The position numbers and the translations under genes are program-made. The notes under the pieces are model-generated. The model was not told the origin of the DNA, searched no databases, and was given only the letters and a program-made list of their open reading frames with translations. From assembly GCA_964554105.1 (NCBI GenBank), contig CAZKNF010000003.1, positions 1-64,000 of the forward strand: a stretch of 64,000 nt of DNA, written 5' to 3'. This document shows, in pieces, positions 1 through 8,829 of the stretch. This DNA comes from CAZKNF01 sp964554105 (lineage in GTDB: Bacteria; Bacteroidota; Rhodothermia; Rhodothermales; VXPQ01). Positions within the stretch are counted from its first letter, which is position 1. Each line of letters opens with the position of its first letter.

Positions 1-564
1 CAGACTCTTGCTGTTTCCCGGCGGAATCATGTCGTATAACGCCCCTGCCGTGCGCGTCGGGCCGTTCAGCGCATCTGGATGGCGATCGTCGTCAAGGATC
101 TGATATTCGAATCCGAGCGCGGCATGTTCGGGCGGGCTGGCGGTCGACATGTCTTCGGACACATTGTACTTGATGCCGCTGTTTGCTCCCGGAGCCACCC
201 TCCACTCAAAGATCAACTCGAAATCCTCAAACTTCTCGACGGTAAGTATGTCTCCACCTTCGAGCGGCTGTCCGTCGGCAGCCGTAGGCACGTCACCACT
301 TGCCACTTTTCGAATAGCGCCGTCCTCGATGATCCAGTGCCCTTCGGGGATTCCTTCTCGACCGAGCCCGCGCCAGTTGTCGAAGCTCGAACCGTCGAAA
401 AGCAGCTCCCATCCTTCGTCCTGCTCATCGGCGGACAACGTATTCGGTGTGGTGGAGCTGCCGGCAGTGGATCCCGATGCGGCACACCCTGCCGCGAATG
501 CCAGAACGAGGCCGAGCCCAACGACTGTTGCGGCCGGAAATCCGGCGGATTCAAAAACAAGCAT
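1..564 (-). CDS. DUF1080 (3-keto-disaccharide hydrolase family) lipoprotein, partial
   Basis: Reading the minus strand from the ATG at 564 gives 188 codons open to the left edge, so the C-terminus is missing. The N-terminus has a hydrophobic stretch ending in a lipobox-like LAFAAGC, which suggests an exported lipoprotein with the lipidated Cys near residue 27. After a Ser/Thr-rich linker come GWELLFDGSSFDNWRG and WIIEDGAIRK, then GGDILTVEKFEDFEL and APGANSGIKYNV, the usual opening of DUF1080 domains. Members of this family are linked to sugar hydrolysis, including 3-keto-glycosides; the substrate here cannot be told. It begins 20 bases after the proA stop on the same strand, so it may be read from the same transcript. 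Confidence 0.8.
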   Translation of the reverse strand, partial: MLVFESAGFPAATVVGLGLVLAFAAGCAASGSTAGSSTTPNTLSADEQDEGWELLFDGSSFDNWRGLGREGIPEGHWIIEDGAIRKVASGDVPTAADGQPLEGGDILTVEKFEDFELIFEWRVAPGANSGIKYNVSEDMSTASPPEHAALGFEYQILDDDRHPDALNGPTRTAGALYDMIPPGNSKSL

Positions 565-583
565 GATAAAAATGTACGTTTGT

Positions 584-1861
584 TTATAATCGCACGTCGC
601 CGTGTCCGATACCTATCCATTTATAGGTTGTCAGTTCTGCTAGACCCATAGGGCCGCGGGCATGCAGCTTCTGCGTGCTGACAGCCACCTCGGCGCCGAG
701 CCCGAACTGCCCGCCGTCAGAGAAACGGGTGCTTGCGTTGACGAATACAGCGGCAGAATTCACCTGGTCGATGAACGCATTCGCGCGCGTCCAGTCGTTC
801 GTTAATATGCTGTCCGAATGCTCGGTACTGTGAGCACGGATGTGTGCGATGGCCTCGTCGACGCCCGATACGAGTTTTACTCCGAGGACCAGGCTCAGCC
901 ACTCCTGATCAAAATCGTCGGGTCCGGCAGGAATGACGGACGCATCCCCCACTGTTTTCAGGATATCGAACGCCTCCCCTTCAGCGCGAAATTCAACGTC
1001 GTTCATCGAAAGACGTCGTGCAATATCGGGAAGCACGACGTTCGCCACGTTGCGGTGGACCAGAAGCGTGTCGAGTGAGTTGCAGACGCTTGGACGTTGA
1101 ACCTTGGCGTTTTCGACAATGTCGACGGCACGCTTCAAATCCGCCGATTCGTCCACGAATATATGACAGATACCAATCCCCCCGGTGATTACGGGAATCG
1201 TACCCTTCTCCCGGCATAGGCGGTGTAAGCCTGCTCCACCCCGCGGCACGATCATATCAACGTATTGATCGAGACGCAAGAGTTCCGTCACCAGCGCGCG
1301 ATCCGGATCGGCGATATACTGAACCGCATCCTCGGGAAGCCCGACCACGGCGAGGGCCTCTCTGATGACGCCTACAAGTGCCATATTGCTTCTCAGGGTC
1401 TCACTGCCGCCTCGAAGAATGACCGCGTTTCCTGTCTTCAGGCAGAGCGCGGCGATGTCGATCGTGACATTCGGGCGCGCCTCGTATATCACTCCGACGA
1501 CCCCGAGCGGGATGCGTCGTTTGGTCAGACGGATTCCGTTCGGCAGCACCTTGCCATCGAATTCCGCTCCGACCGGATCGGGAAGATCCACGACGGATCG
1601 CGTGTCCGCAGCAAGGCTCCGTACGCGCTCCTTATCCAGACTAAGACGGTCGAGAAGGGCGTCGCTAAGCCCTTTTTCACGACCGTCCTGCACGTCGAGC
1701 GCATTCTGCTGCAGGATGTAATCCGCCTTCCGCGCGAGGGCGTCCGCGATCGCGAGGATGGCTTGGTTCTTAAGGTCGGTTCGAAGAACGCTTAGCTCGC
1801 GAGCGGCTGACTTCGCAGCAATTCCCATCTGCGTAAGCGACTTCACATCCGTAGTATCCAT
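584..1861 (-). CDS. proA: Glutamate-5-semialdehyde dehydrogenase (gamma-glutamyl phosphate reductase)
   Basis: The 425-residue protein has the normal length for ProA, which reduces gamma-glutamyl phosphate with NADPH to glutamate-5-semialdehyde in proline synthesis. Family signatures are visible: an N-terminal KSAARELSVL-type helix, GVVGVIYEARPNVTID, NAVILRGGSE, VPRGGAGLH, the catalytic-cysteine segment QRPSVCNSLDTLL, and the C-terminal FGLGAEVAVSTQKLHARGPMG. The ATG start at 1861 lies 22 bases after the proB stop, so proB and proA are one transcription unit in pathway order. Confidence 0.97.
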   Translation of the reverse strand: MDTTDVKSLTQMGIAAKSAARELSVLRTDLKNQAILAIADALARKADYILQQNALDVQDGREKGLSDALLDRLSLDKERVRSLAADTRSVVDLPDPVGAEFDGKVLPNGIRLTKRRIPLGVVGVIYEARPNVTIDIAALCLKTGNAVILRGGSETLRSNMALVGVIREALAVVGLPEDAVQYIADPDRALVTELLRLDQYVDMIVPRGGAGLHRLCREKGTIPVITGGIGICHIFVDESADLKRAVDIVENAKVQRPSVCNSLDTLLVHRNVANVVLPDIARRLSMNDVEFRAEGEAFDILKTVGDASVIPAGPDDFDQEWLSLVLGVKLVSGVDEAIAHIRAHSTEHSDSILTNDWTRANAFIDQVNSAAVFVNASTRFSDGGQFGLGAEVAVSTQKLHARGPMGLAELTTYKWIGIGHGDVRL

Positions 1862-1883
1862 GTATGCAGTCTTAAATCAAGCG

Positions 1884-2984
1884 TTAAAGAAGGATGAGAT
1901 CATCACGGTGTACCACCACCGGGCCGTAGCCGTATCCGAGAATTTCGGTGATCTGTTCAGATTGACAGCCTTTTATTCGGCGGATGTCCTCGCTGTAGTA
2001 ACGGGCAATTCCGCGAGCCAGATCCTTTCGTTCCGGACCGGCAATCTTGACCACGTCTCCCCTGTCAAATTCACCTTCGACATCGATCACGCCGGCGGGC
2101 AGAAGGCTGTTGCCGCCTTTGCACAGCGCCTTCGAAGCTCCGGCGTCGATGACAATGCTTCCAGACGGAACTGTTCCGCCGAATATCCATCGCTTTCGAT
2201 TCTCGAGGGGTGTCTTAGTTGCAGGAAAGCGGGTCCCAATTTTTTCTCCGCTCACGATGCGCTTGACGACGTCGTCTGCACTGCCGGCTGCGATCACGAC
2301 ATCCGCCCCTGCTCGCCGCGCCAGGTCAGCTGCTTCCAGCTTCGTCTTCATCCCGCCGACTCCGAGTCCGGTGGCCGTGCCGCGGGCAAGCCTTCGGAGC
2401 TCTTCGTCGATGTCCAGAACCTCAGAAATGAGCAGGGCATCGGAATGCTTCCGTGGATCGGCTGTGAACAACCCAGGCTGGTCCGTTAAAAGGATAAGTA
2501 ATTCAGCCTCCGCTAGCAGGGCGCACATTGCGGATAGATTGTCGTTGTCACCCACCTTTATTTCGGCTGTCGCGACGGCGTCATTCTCATTAACGACAGG
2601 TACGATGCGATGATCGAGAAGCGCTTGGAGCGTATCCCTTGCATTCAGAAAGCGGCTTCGATCTTCGAAATCGGACCTCGTCAACAGCATCTGGCCGACG
2701 TGAATTCCGTAGATCTCGAAGAGGCGCTCCCATGTCTCCATCAGGCGACTCTGCCCGACGGCCGCGAGCATTTGCTTTATGTTGACCGAGTCGGGCTCCT
2801 TGGGATATCCAAGACGCTCTCGTCCCGCGGCAATTGCGCCGGAGGTGCAGAGAATTAACTGGTGCCCGTCGTTGTGAAGTGCGGCGAATTGACGCACGAG
2901 CTCCATCATATGGGCACGGTTCAGGCGCTGGGTGCCACCCGTCAGAACGCTGGTCCCGAGTTTTACTACGATCCGACGCGACAT
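1884..2984 (-). CDS. proB: Glutamate 5-kinase with C-terminal PUA domain
   Basis: ProB phosphorylates glutamate with ATP, the committed step of proline synthesis. The chosen ATG at 2984 begins MSRRIVVKLGTS, the usual kinase start; an upstream in-frame ATG at 3035 adds 17 residues that lie inside glpK and look non-native. The amino acid kinase domain shows CTSGAIAAGRERL, NARDTLQALL, VPVVNENDAV, KVGDNDNLSA and the GVGGMKTKL glycine loop. The last roughly 85 residues form a PUA domain (KALCKGGNSLLPAGV, RGIARYYS). The protein is 366 residues, typical of the PUA-containing form. The ATG shares one base with the glpK stop (TGATG), which predicts translational coupling to glpK. Confidence 0.95.
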   Translation of the reverse strand: MSRRIVVKLGTSVLTGGTQRLNRAHMMELVRQFAALHNDGHQLILCTSGAIAAGRERLGYPKEPDSVNIKQMLAAVGQSRLMETWERLFEIYGIHVGQMLLTRSDFEDRSRFLNARDTLQALLDHRIVPVVNENDAVATAEIKVGDNDNLSAMCALLAEAELLILLTDQPGLFTADPRKHSDALLISEVLDIDEELRRLARGTATGLGVGGMKTKLEAADLARRAGADVVIAAGSADDVVKRIVSGEKIGTRFPATKTPLENRKRWIFGGTVPSGSIVIDAGASKALCKGGNSLLPAGVIDVEGEFDRGDVVKIAGPERKDLARGIARYYSEDIRRIKGCQSEQITEILGYGYGPVVVHRDDLILL

Positions 2985-4480
2985 CACGGAGCCGCCTCTT
3001 CCCAGCCCTTCGAGCGTTCCACGGCACGCATCCATTGACCTAGTTTACGCGCGCGGGTCGATTCCTCCATCTCCGGCAGATAACGCTTTTCCACACTCCA
3101 CTGCCTCGCGATTTCGTCGAGGTTGTCCCAGTATCCGACAGCAAGGCCGGCGAGGTATGCCGCACCAAGCGCCGTCGTCTCTCGTATCGTGGGACGTACG
3201 ACCGGGACGCCGAGCAGGTCTGATTGAAATTGCATCAACAGGTCGTTTGCGGTGGCGCCTCCATCCACGCGCAGTTCGGTGAGCTCAATGCCGGAATCGG
3301 CCTCCATCGCCTTGATGACGTCGACCGTTTGAAATGCAATGCTCTCCAATGCTGCTCGGGCAAGATGCGCCGAACTCGTCCCGCGCGTGAGGCCCACGAT
3401 CGTCCCGCGTGCGTACTGATCCCAGTGTGGTGCCCCGAGTCCGGTGAAGGCCGGGACGAAGAGAACGCCGTCACTTCCGTCGACCTGTCGCGCCAGGTTC
3501 TCTACCTCCGATGAGGAATCGATTAGGCCGAGCCCGTCTCGCAGCCACTGAACGACGGCACCGGCGATAAAAATACTGCCTTCCAATGCATATTCCACCT
3601 CTCCGTCGAGATCCCACGCGATCGTCGAGACGAGATTGTTGTCCGAGTACACGACATCCTTACCCGTGTTCATCAACATGAAGCACCCGGTGCCGTAGGT
3701 GTTCTTTACCATGCCTCGGCTCGTACAGATCTGACCGAACAGCGCAGCCTGCTGGTCGCCGGCGATACCCGCGATCGGTACGGGTTCTCCGATCACGTCC
3801 TCACCTGCGTCTGCGTACACTTCACTGGAGGAGCGGACCTCCGGCAGCATCGAACGCGGCACCCCGAAGAGCGCGAGTAATTCATCGTCCCATGCATGAT
3901 CCCGGATATTGTACAACAGCGTGCGCGATGCATTCGTAGCGTCTGTGACGTGTGTAGCACCGTCGGTCATTTTCCAAATCAGCCACGAATCTACTGTTCC
4001 GAACGCCAGCTCACCGGCATCGGCTTTGGTTCGGGCGCCCTCGACGTTCTCGAGGATCCACTGAATCTTTGTGCCCGAGAAATATGCATCGATGACGAGT
4101 CCTGTCCGCGTTCGGATGAGGTCTTCGTGTCCCTCCCGCCTTAAGGCGTCGCAAATCGCAGATGTCCGGCGGTCCTGCCAGACAATCGCGTTGTGAATAG
4201 GGACGCCGGTCCGACGATCCCAGACGAGCGCGGTCTCACGTTGATTCGTAATTCCGATCGCCGCCACATCATCCGCCTTGATCGCAGCCGACTCCAGTAC
4301 TTCACGCGCGACGGCACGCTGCGATGTCCAGATCTCTTCAGGATCGTGCTCCACCCATCCGGGTTTCGGATAGATCTGCCGGAACTCACGCTGCGAAACG
4401 GCCCGAATGGATCCCGAAGGATCGAAAACGATGGCTCGAGAACTCGTCGTCCCCTGGTCGAGAGCAAGGATGTATTTCAT
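2984..4480 (-). CDS. glpK: Glycerol kinase
   Basis: The 498-residue FGGY-family kinase phosphorylates glycerol to glycerol 3-phosphate for lipid synthesis or catabolism. It opens with YILALDQGTTSSRAIVFD, the phosphate-binding loop of GlpK, and has GWVEHDPEEIW, GITNQRETALVWDR, FSGTKIQWIL, the GDQQAALFGQ motif and FVPAFTGLGAPHWDQYARG. All are hallmarks of glycerol kinase rather than of other FGGY kinases. It appears to be the first gene of a minus-strand unit glpK-proB-proA. No glpF or glpD is in view, so the usual glycerol uptake partners must be elsewhere. Confidence 0.96.
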   Translation of the reverse strand: MKYILALDQGTTSSRAIVFDPSGSIRAVSQREFRQIYPKPGWVEHDPEEIWTSQRAVAREVLESAAIKADDVAAIGITNQRETALVWDRRTGVPIHNAIVWQDRRTSAICDALRREGHEDLIRTRTGLVIDAYFSGTKIQWILENVEGARTKADAGELAFGTVDSWLIWKMTDGATHVTDATNASRTLLYNIRDHAWDDELLALFGVPRSMLPEVRSSSEVYADAGEDVIGEPVPIAGIAGDQQAALFGQICTSRGMVKNTYGTGCFMLMNTGKDVVYSDNNLVSTIAWDLDGEVEYALEGSIFIAGAVVQWLRDGLGLIDSSSEVENLARQVDGSDGVLFVPAFTGLGAPHWDQYARGTIVGLTRGTSSAHLARAALESIAFQTVDVIKAMEADSGIELTELRVDGGATANDLLMQFQSDLLGVPVVRPTIRETTALGAAYLAGLAVGYWDNLDEIARQWSVEKRYLPEMEESTRARKLGQWMRAVERSKGWEEAAP

Positions 4481-4583
4481 TCGGTCGATACATTAATGCT
4501 TGTGAAGAGCCGTTCGCGGCGTGGATGAGCGTCAGAGTACCGCGAGCGAGCGCGGCAATCGAGACCATATCCCATTCCAAACC

Positions 4584-4672
4584 TGGTACCGGGAGCGGGA
4601 CTCGAACCCGCACGGGCCTTTCGGCCCAACGGATTTTAAGTCCGTTGCGTCTACCGATTCCGCCATCCCGGC
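4584..4672 (-). tRNA. tRNA-Leu, anticodon UAA
   Basis: The minus strand folds as a class II tRNA of 89 bases including an encoded 3' CCA. The acceptor stem is GCCGGGA against TCCCGGT. The anticodon loop CTTAAAA carries TAA. A long variable arm (GGGCC GAAA GGCCC) is typical of leucine tRNA, followed by a GGTTCGAGTCC T-loop. It stands alone, upstream of glpK on the same strand with about 100 bases between. Confidence 0.97.
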
Positions 4673-4867
4673 TTTTCGTGAAACTACAATACAACGACCA
4701 CGCCTGGCAAACGATCGCACAATTTCCATCAAGCGACGAGCTTGCCTTCACCAACGCCGCGTGGAACCGCGTACGGCTCGGAAGAGAAGAACGTTTGACT
4801 CCACATCTTCGCGATATACCATATTCCGGACGACAGCACTCATATCGATCCTGAAATCTGTCGGAGA

Positions 4868-5623
4868 TTGCGCGAGATCGCAGCTGAGCTCGCGCCGCGC
4901 GCACTGTCGCCGTATTCGAAAAAAGACGAAGCCGCCGTTATCCTCCTGTCCGATGGAGCGTGGATACCGGGCGTGCGCGTCGAGAGTGCTTCGTTCTCGC
5001 TCACGATTCCTGCGATTCTGAATGCCGTCACAACGGCCGTGTCCGGCGCTCGTTCAGATGTCGTAGCGATCGTGCAGTCCCGAGCTTACCTCCCGGAGGA
5101 GATCGCATATCTGCGCAATAGTCCGTTCGCGCGACTCGCTCAAACCGGACCCGAAACCTTCGCGCTTTCCAATCGAAATATACCTTTTCCCGGCAACCCT
5201 ATGGATCTGACCCTTGGTTTGCCAAGGCCACTACTTCCTGAAGATGGCGTCGCCGCGGCGAGAGCGATCGCTCGAAGTGCCCACGTTACAGAGTCCAATT
5301 ATGCAGTCGGATGCATCGTCGAGCTCACGGACGGATCATACATCTCCGGAGTGAATGTTGAGAATCGTGACTGGAGTCGTGTGCTCTGCGCCGAGCGAAA
5401 TGCGCTCGGAACGGCTATCAGTTATGGGCTCGCCCCGATAGAATCACTGTATCTGGCTTGTCCAAGCGATTCCTCCATCACCCCGTGTGGTGCATGCCGA
5501 CAGCTTCTGGCGGAATGTGCGCCGCAGTGTGTGTTATGGCTGGACCGAGGTGTTGCGCCACCCGCATCCACCGATCCCCTCTCCTTGTTGCCCGCTCCGT
5601 TTCTTGTACCCTCTGTCCCGTAG
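4868..5623 (+). CDS. cdd: Cytidine deaminase with an N-terminal degenerate repeat and C-terminal catalytic domain
   Basis: This enzyme should deaminate cytidine and deoxycytidine to uridine in pyrimidine salvage. The C-terminal half (about residues 135-250) carries the zinc site: CAE at 174-176 and PCGAC with Cys 207 and Cys 210, the three-cysteine ligand set of tetrameric cytidine deaminases. The N-terminal half (about 12-120) resembles the same fold (VILLSDGAWIPGVRVES against IVELTDGSYISGVNVEN) but lacks every zinc ligand. A two-domain layout recalls E. coli Cdd, where the active domain comes first; here it is second. The start is uncertain: TTG at 4868 is used, but the frame is open back to 4799 without an ATG or GTG. 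Confidence 0.85.
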   Translation: MREIAAELAPRALSPYSKKDEAAVILLSDGAWIPGVRVESASFSLTIPAILNAVTTAVSGARSDVVAIVQSRAYLPEEIAYLRNSPFARLAQTGPETFALSNRNIPFPGNPMDLTLGLPRPLLPEDGVAAARAIARSAHVTESNYAVGCIVELTDGSYISGVNVENRDWSRVLCAERNALGTAISYGLAPIESLYLACPSDSSITPCGACRQLLAECAPQCVLWLDRGVAPPASTDPLSLLPAPFLVPSVP

Positions 5624-5838
5624 TGTAGTCGGCAGATCCTCGGCCACGGGCTCGTTGCACTCATCGAGCGCCGGCATCATTCCGCAACCGATTTCCGCGT
5701 CGTCCATATAATGCCCGCATCATCTAATGCCCGAACCATAGACTATTCATGATTGCGCTTGTATGGGTATCCGGGACGACCAACCAGCGCCCGGCCGGCC
5801 GATTTACCGGCGATTCCTCAAGCCATCGATAACGCACT
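5624..5838. other. Intergenic region upstream of the vWA membrane protein
   Basis: These 215 bases separate the cytidine deaminase from a three-gene plus-strand unit, so a promoter for that unit is expected here. I see no convincing terminator hairpin, RNA gene or coding segment in it. Confidence 0.4.
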
Positions 5839-8001
5839 ATGTCGCTGTCATTCGGAGTTAGTCCCTGGCTCCTCTTGTTTTGTTCGGTCGTGGCAGGCGC
5901 ACTCGCGTTCTGGCTGTACAGGCGAACGACACCCGAGCTCTCTATTGGAAAGCGTTCACTGCTCGGTGTTTTGCGATTCCTCGCATTGTTTCTTGTCCTT
6001 TTTCTGTTGTTCGAACCCATTCTTCGCCTCATTGATCGAGAGGAACGGCCCGCCGTACTCGCAGTGCTCGTCGACAACTCTCAAAGTCTTCTCATGACGT
6101 CGGGAGATGATTCATCATCGGTGGCGGTGCGCGGGCAAATACGAGATCTACTCGATGATTTACCTGCCGAAGCGCGAGACGCTGACGTTCACATTTATGA
6201 CTTTGACAGTGATTTGCGCGTGAGAGACGACACTCAGATCGATCTGGACTCTCTCCACTTCGACGGTTCACGAACGAATATCGCGCGAGCGTTGGAGCAG
6301 CTCCAGAATCGACTCGGGGAAGACAATCTACGAGGCGTCCTCCTCGTATCGGACGGACAGTACAACACGGGACGGAACCCGGTCTACGTGGCGGATCGAT
6401 TCCCCGTACCCATTTACACTGCGGTCCTCGGAGATACCTCGCGGCACCAGGATGTCCTCGTCCGGCGAGTTGTGACGAACGAAATCGCCTACGTCGAGAC
6501 CGAGCTTCCGGTACAGGTTGGCGTCCGGGCCGACGGCTACGAGAATACGTCCGTAAACGTAAGTATTCTCGAGGATGGTGAAGTCCTTTCTACGCAGCGG
6601 GTCGAGTTGCCGGAAGGTTCGACAGAGATGACAGTTGACCTCTCCATCGTCGCGGAAGAGGAAGGTCTGCATCGCTATACCGTGTCCGTTTCGCAACTTG
6701 ATGGTGAGATAACCTACCGGAACAATTATGAACCATTCACGGTGCGCGTGCTTTCGAGCAAGAGGCAGGTATTAATGGTTGCGGCGGCGCCGGGTCCAGA
6801 CGTCTCGGCAATCCAGCAGCTCCTCATGGATGACCCCTCATTCGAGGTGGACCGTTACGTACAGAAATCGCCAGGTGAATTCTACGAAGGTCAGTTGCCG
6901 CCGACGCTGGACGGATACGACGTGATTGTACTGGCTGGATACCCGGGACGCGGTGCGGCACCTGATGAAATGGAACGGCTTCGGCAAGCCGCCGAATCAG
7001 GCACGCCGAGCTTTTTCGTACTTACTAGAGATACGCATATCCAGTTTGTCGACGCGCATTTTCAGGATGTTCTGCCTGCCATCCCGGATCAGATTCGTGA
7101 CGGCTACGTGGAGGGCTCGTTTTCACCCGCCGCGGATGAAGCTCGGCACCGTATCATGGACATCGCCGACTCATCGCTGGATCTCTGGCTTCAGCTTCCA
7201 CCGCTGGCCTACAGCCAGACTCGGTGGCAAGCCTCGCCTGACGCGCAGGTTCTGGCGAATACCCGGGTGCGAGACGTTCAACTGGACGATCCACTCTTCG
7301 TTGTCCGCCGCCGCACGGGAGATCGCTCAGCGGCTCTCCTCGGGGCCGGCACCTGGCGATGGCGAAACCTTCCCGAGGATCTAAGTGAGTCGGCGGATCT
7401 CTGGCCGAATCTGTTCGCAAATACCCTCGAATGGCTCTCCGCACGAGAAGACGATCAGCCCGTTCGCGTCGTCCCCGTTCGAAACCTTTTTGAAGGAGGC
7501 GAACCCGTCGAGCTCCTTGGCCAGGTGTATGACGAAAGCCTCAATCCGGTCAGCGATGCGGCGGTTGAAGTGAACGTGACGGATTCGGACGGCGTGACGT
7601 ATCCTTACGTGATGCAACCGGCCGGTAATGGTCGATATACACTCGATGCAGGCACATTCCCAGAAGGCACCTATACATACGACGCATCGGCGAGCGCCGG
7701 TGAACGCGACATTGGCACCGATGAAGGCGCTTTCGCCGTTGGTTCGCTTACGCTGGAATTCAAAGACACCCGCGCAAATGCGCCACTTATGCGCCAGATC
7801 GCCCAACGCTCGGGCGGAAGATCGATAGATCCCGGAGCGCCAGACGCCGCCACGAACCGCCTCTCACAGGAGGCATTCGCTCCCGTCATCGTCGAGCGTG
7901 AGCAAGAAATTGAGCTTCGACGACGCTATGCTTTCCTGGCTATAGTGATCGGACTCCTTACCGTAGAATGGTTCTTCCGTAAGCGCAGCGGCATGGTTTG
8001 A
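5839..8001 (+). CDS. Membrane-anchored protein with von Willebrand factor A-like domain
   Basis: The 720-residue protein has two N-terminal membrane segments (about residues 10-27 and 38-58), a large extracytoplasmic part, and a third membrane segment at the end (YAFLAIVIGLLTVEWFF). A vWA-like fold begins near residue 70, with a metal-site motif DNSQS and later LLVSDGQYNTGRNP. Around residue 310 a second alpha/beta region (VLMVAAAPGPD, YDVIVLAGYPG) resembles the glutamine-amidotransferase-like domain of such membrane proteins. A beta-rich segment with EGGEPVELLGQVYD follows. Similar proteins occur in Bacteroidota and Planctomycetes, often near BatA-type or MoxR-type genes, none of which is here. 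The precise role is unknown. Confidence 0.75.
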   Translation: MSLSFGVSPWLLLFCSVVAGALAFWLYRRTTPELSIGKRSLLGVLRFLALFLVLFLLFEPILRLIDREERPAVLAVLVDNSQSLLMTSGDDSSSVAVRGQIRDLLDDLPAEARDADVHIYDFDSDLRVRDDTQIDLDSLHFDGSRTNIARALEQLQNRLGEDNLRGVLLVSDGQYNTGRNPVYVADRFPVPIYTAVLGDTSRHQDVLVRRVVTNEIAYVETELPVQVGVRADGYENTSVNVSILEDGEVLSTQRVELPEGSTEMTVDLSIVAEEEGLHRYTVSVSQLDGEITYRNNYEPFTVRVLSSKRQVLMVAAAPGPDVSAIQQLLMDDPSFEVDRYVQKSPGEFYEGQLPPTLDGYDVIVLAGYPGRGAAPDEMERLRQAAESGTPSFFVLTRDTHIQFVDAHFQDVLPAIPDQIRDGYVEGSFSPAADEARHRIMDIADSSLDLWLQLPPLAYSQTRWQASPDAQVLANTRVRDVQLDDPLFVVRRRTGDRSAALLGAGTWRWRNLPEDLSESADLWPNLFANTLEWLSAREDDQPVRVVPVRNLFEGGEPVELLGQVYDESLNPVSDAAVEVNVTDSDGVTYPYVMQPAGNGRYTLDAGTFPEGTYTYDASASAGERDIGTDEGAFAVGSLTLEFKDTRANAPLMRQIAQRSGGRSIDPGAPDAATNRLSQEAFAPVIVEREQEIELRRRYAFLAIVIGLLTVEWFFRKRSGMV

Positions 8002-8031
8002 CTTTGCCGTTGCGGCAACTAGATATACTTC

Positions 8032-8829
8032 ATGATCAGTCAGAGAAACGGGAATGATGCCGGCACGGACCTGCGGCGGCTGCGGGGCACAGTCGACCAC
8101 TATCTTTCAGGGCGTTCGGGTATTCGATACGAAATGCTCGCGCAGTTTGCGGACCCACTTTTTGATCTGTATGAATTGGACTGGCGCAACATTGATGGAT
8201 CAGGCGAAGACCGCGATCGGGACGAGTTGACGACTATGGTCGCCGTGCTGGATACGGCTCGTCTGTTATGGTCCTTCTTTTCGCTGGACGAGGAGGCAAA
8301 TATTCAGATGCTGCCCGAACTCGAGGATGCCCTTGTCGGCAGGCAGGCCGGCGACGAAGAGCGGAGCAACGTTCTCGTACTCCTCAGCATTCTTGAAGAA
8401 CACTGGCGGCAGTTTTCGCCGACCGAGCGGGCGTATGCGGAGGACACGCCCGGATTTACACTTCCGTCGTTTGAGATTCTTATTGCCGAGTATACCAACA
8501 GAACGGACTCGATCCCAACAGAATGGAAGAAGCAATTTGGTTTCGAGCAGATGGATCTGCCGGACGCCCTCGCCCTCTTCGCCCAGCCGCTGATCGATGA
8601 TCCAGGGCTCGACGAAAATCCCGAGGTCCTCGAGACGCGCATTGCTCGAGCTCAGGCATACTGGGATCTCGCCACCACACCGCCCGACGACTACGAACGT
8701 GAACTTAGCCGCATTGTAGAGGAATTCGCGGATAACCAGAACCAACGCAAAGCCATTCGGGTGGAGGCTCGGCGCATGGTCGCACGCTATCGCGAACTGT
8801 TTATAGAGAGACCAGATGGAGAGTTATGA
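8032..8829 (+). CDS. Hypothetical protein, acidic and mostly helical
   Basis: I do not recognise this 265-residue protein. It has no signal peptide or membrane segment and is rich in Glu, Asp and Arg with helix-forming runs, so it is probably cytoplasmic. Its start lies 30 bases after the vWA protein stop, and its end overlaps the next gene by four bases (ATGA). Co-transcription and translational coupling with the M20 hydrolase are therefore likely. Conserved-looking stretches include LRRLRGTVDHYL, DTARLLWSFFSLDEEA and VEARRMVARYRELF. Confidence 0.7.
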   Translation: MISQRNGNDAGTDLRRLRGTVDHYLSGRSGIRYEMLAQFADPLFDLYELDWRNIDGSGEDRDRDELTTMVAVLDTARLLWSFFSLDEEANIQMLPELEDALVGRQAGDEERSNVLVLLSILEEHWRQFSPTERAYAEDTPGFTLPSFEILIAEYTNRTDSIPTEWKKQFGFEQMDLPDALALFAQPLIDDPGLDENPEVLETRIARAQAYWDLATTPPDDYERELSRIVEEFADNQNQRKAIRVEARRMVARYRELFIERPDGEL

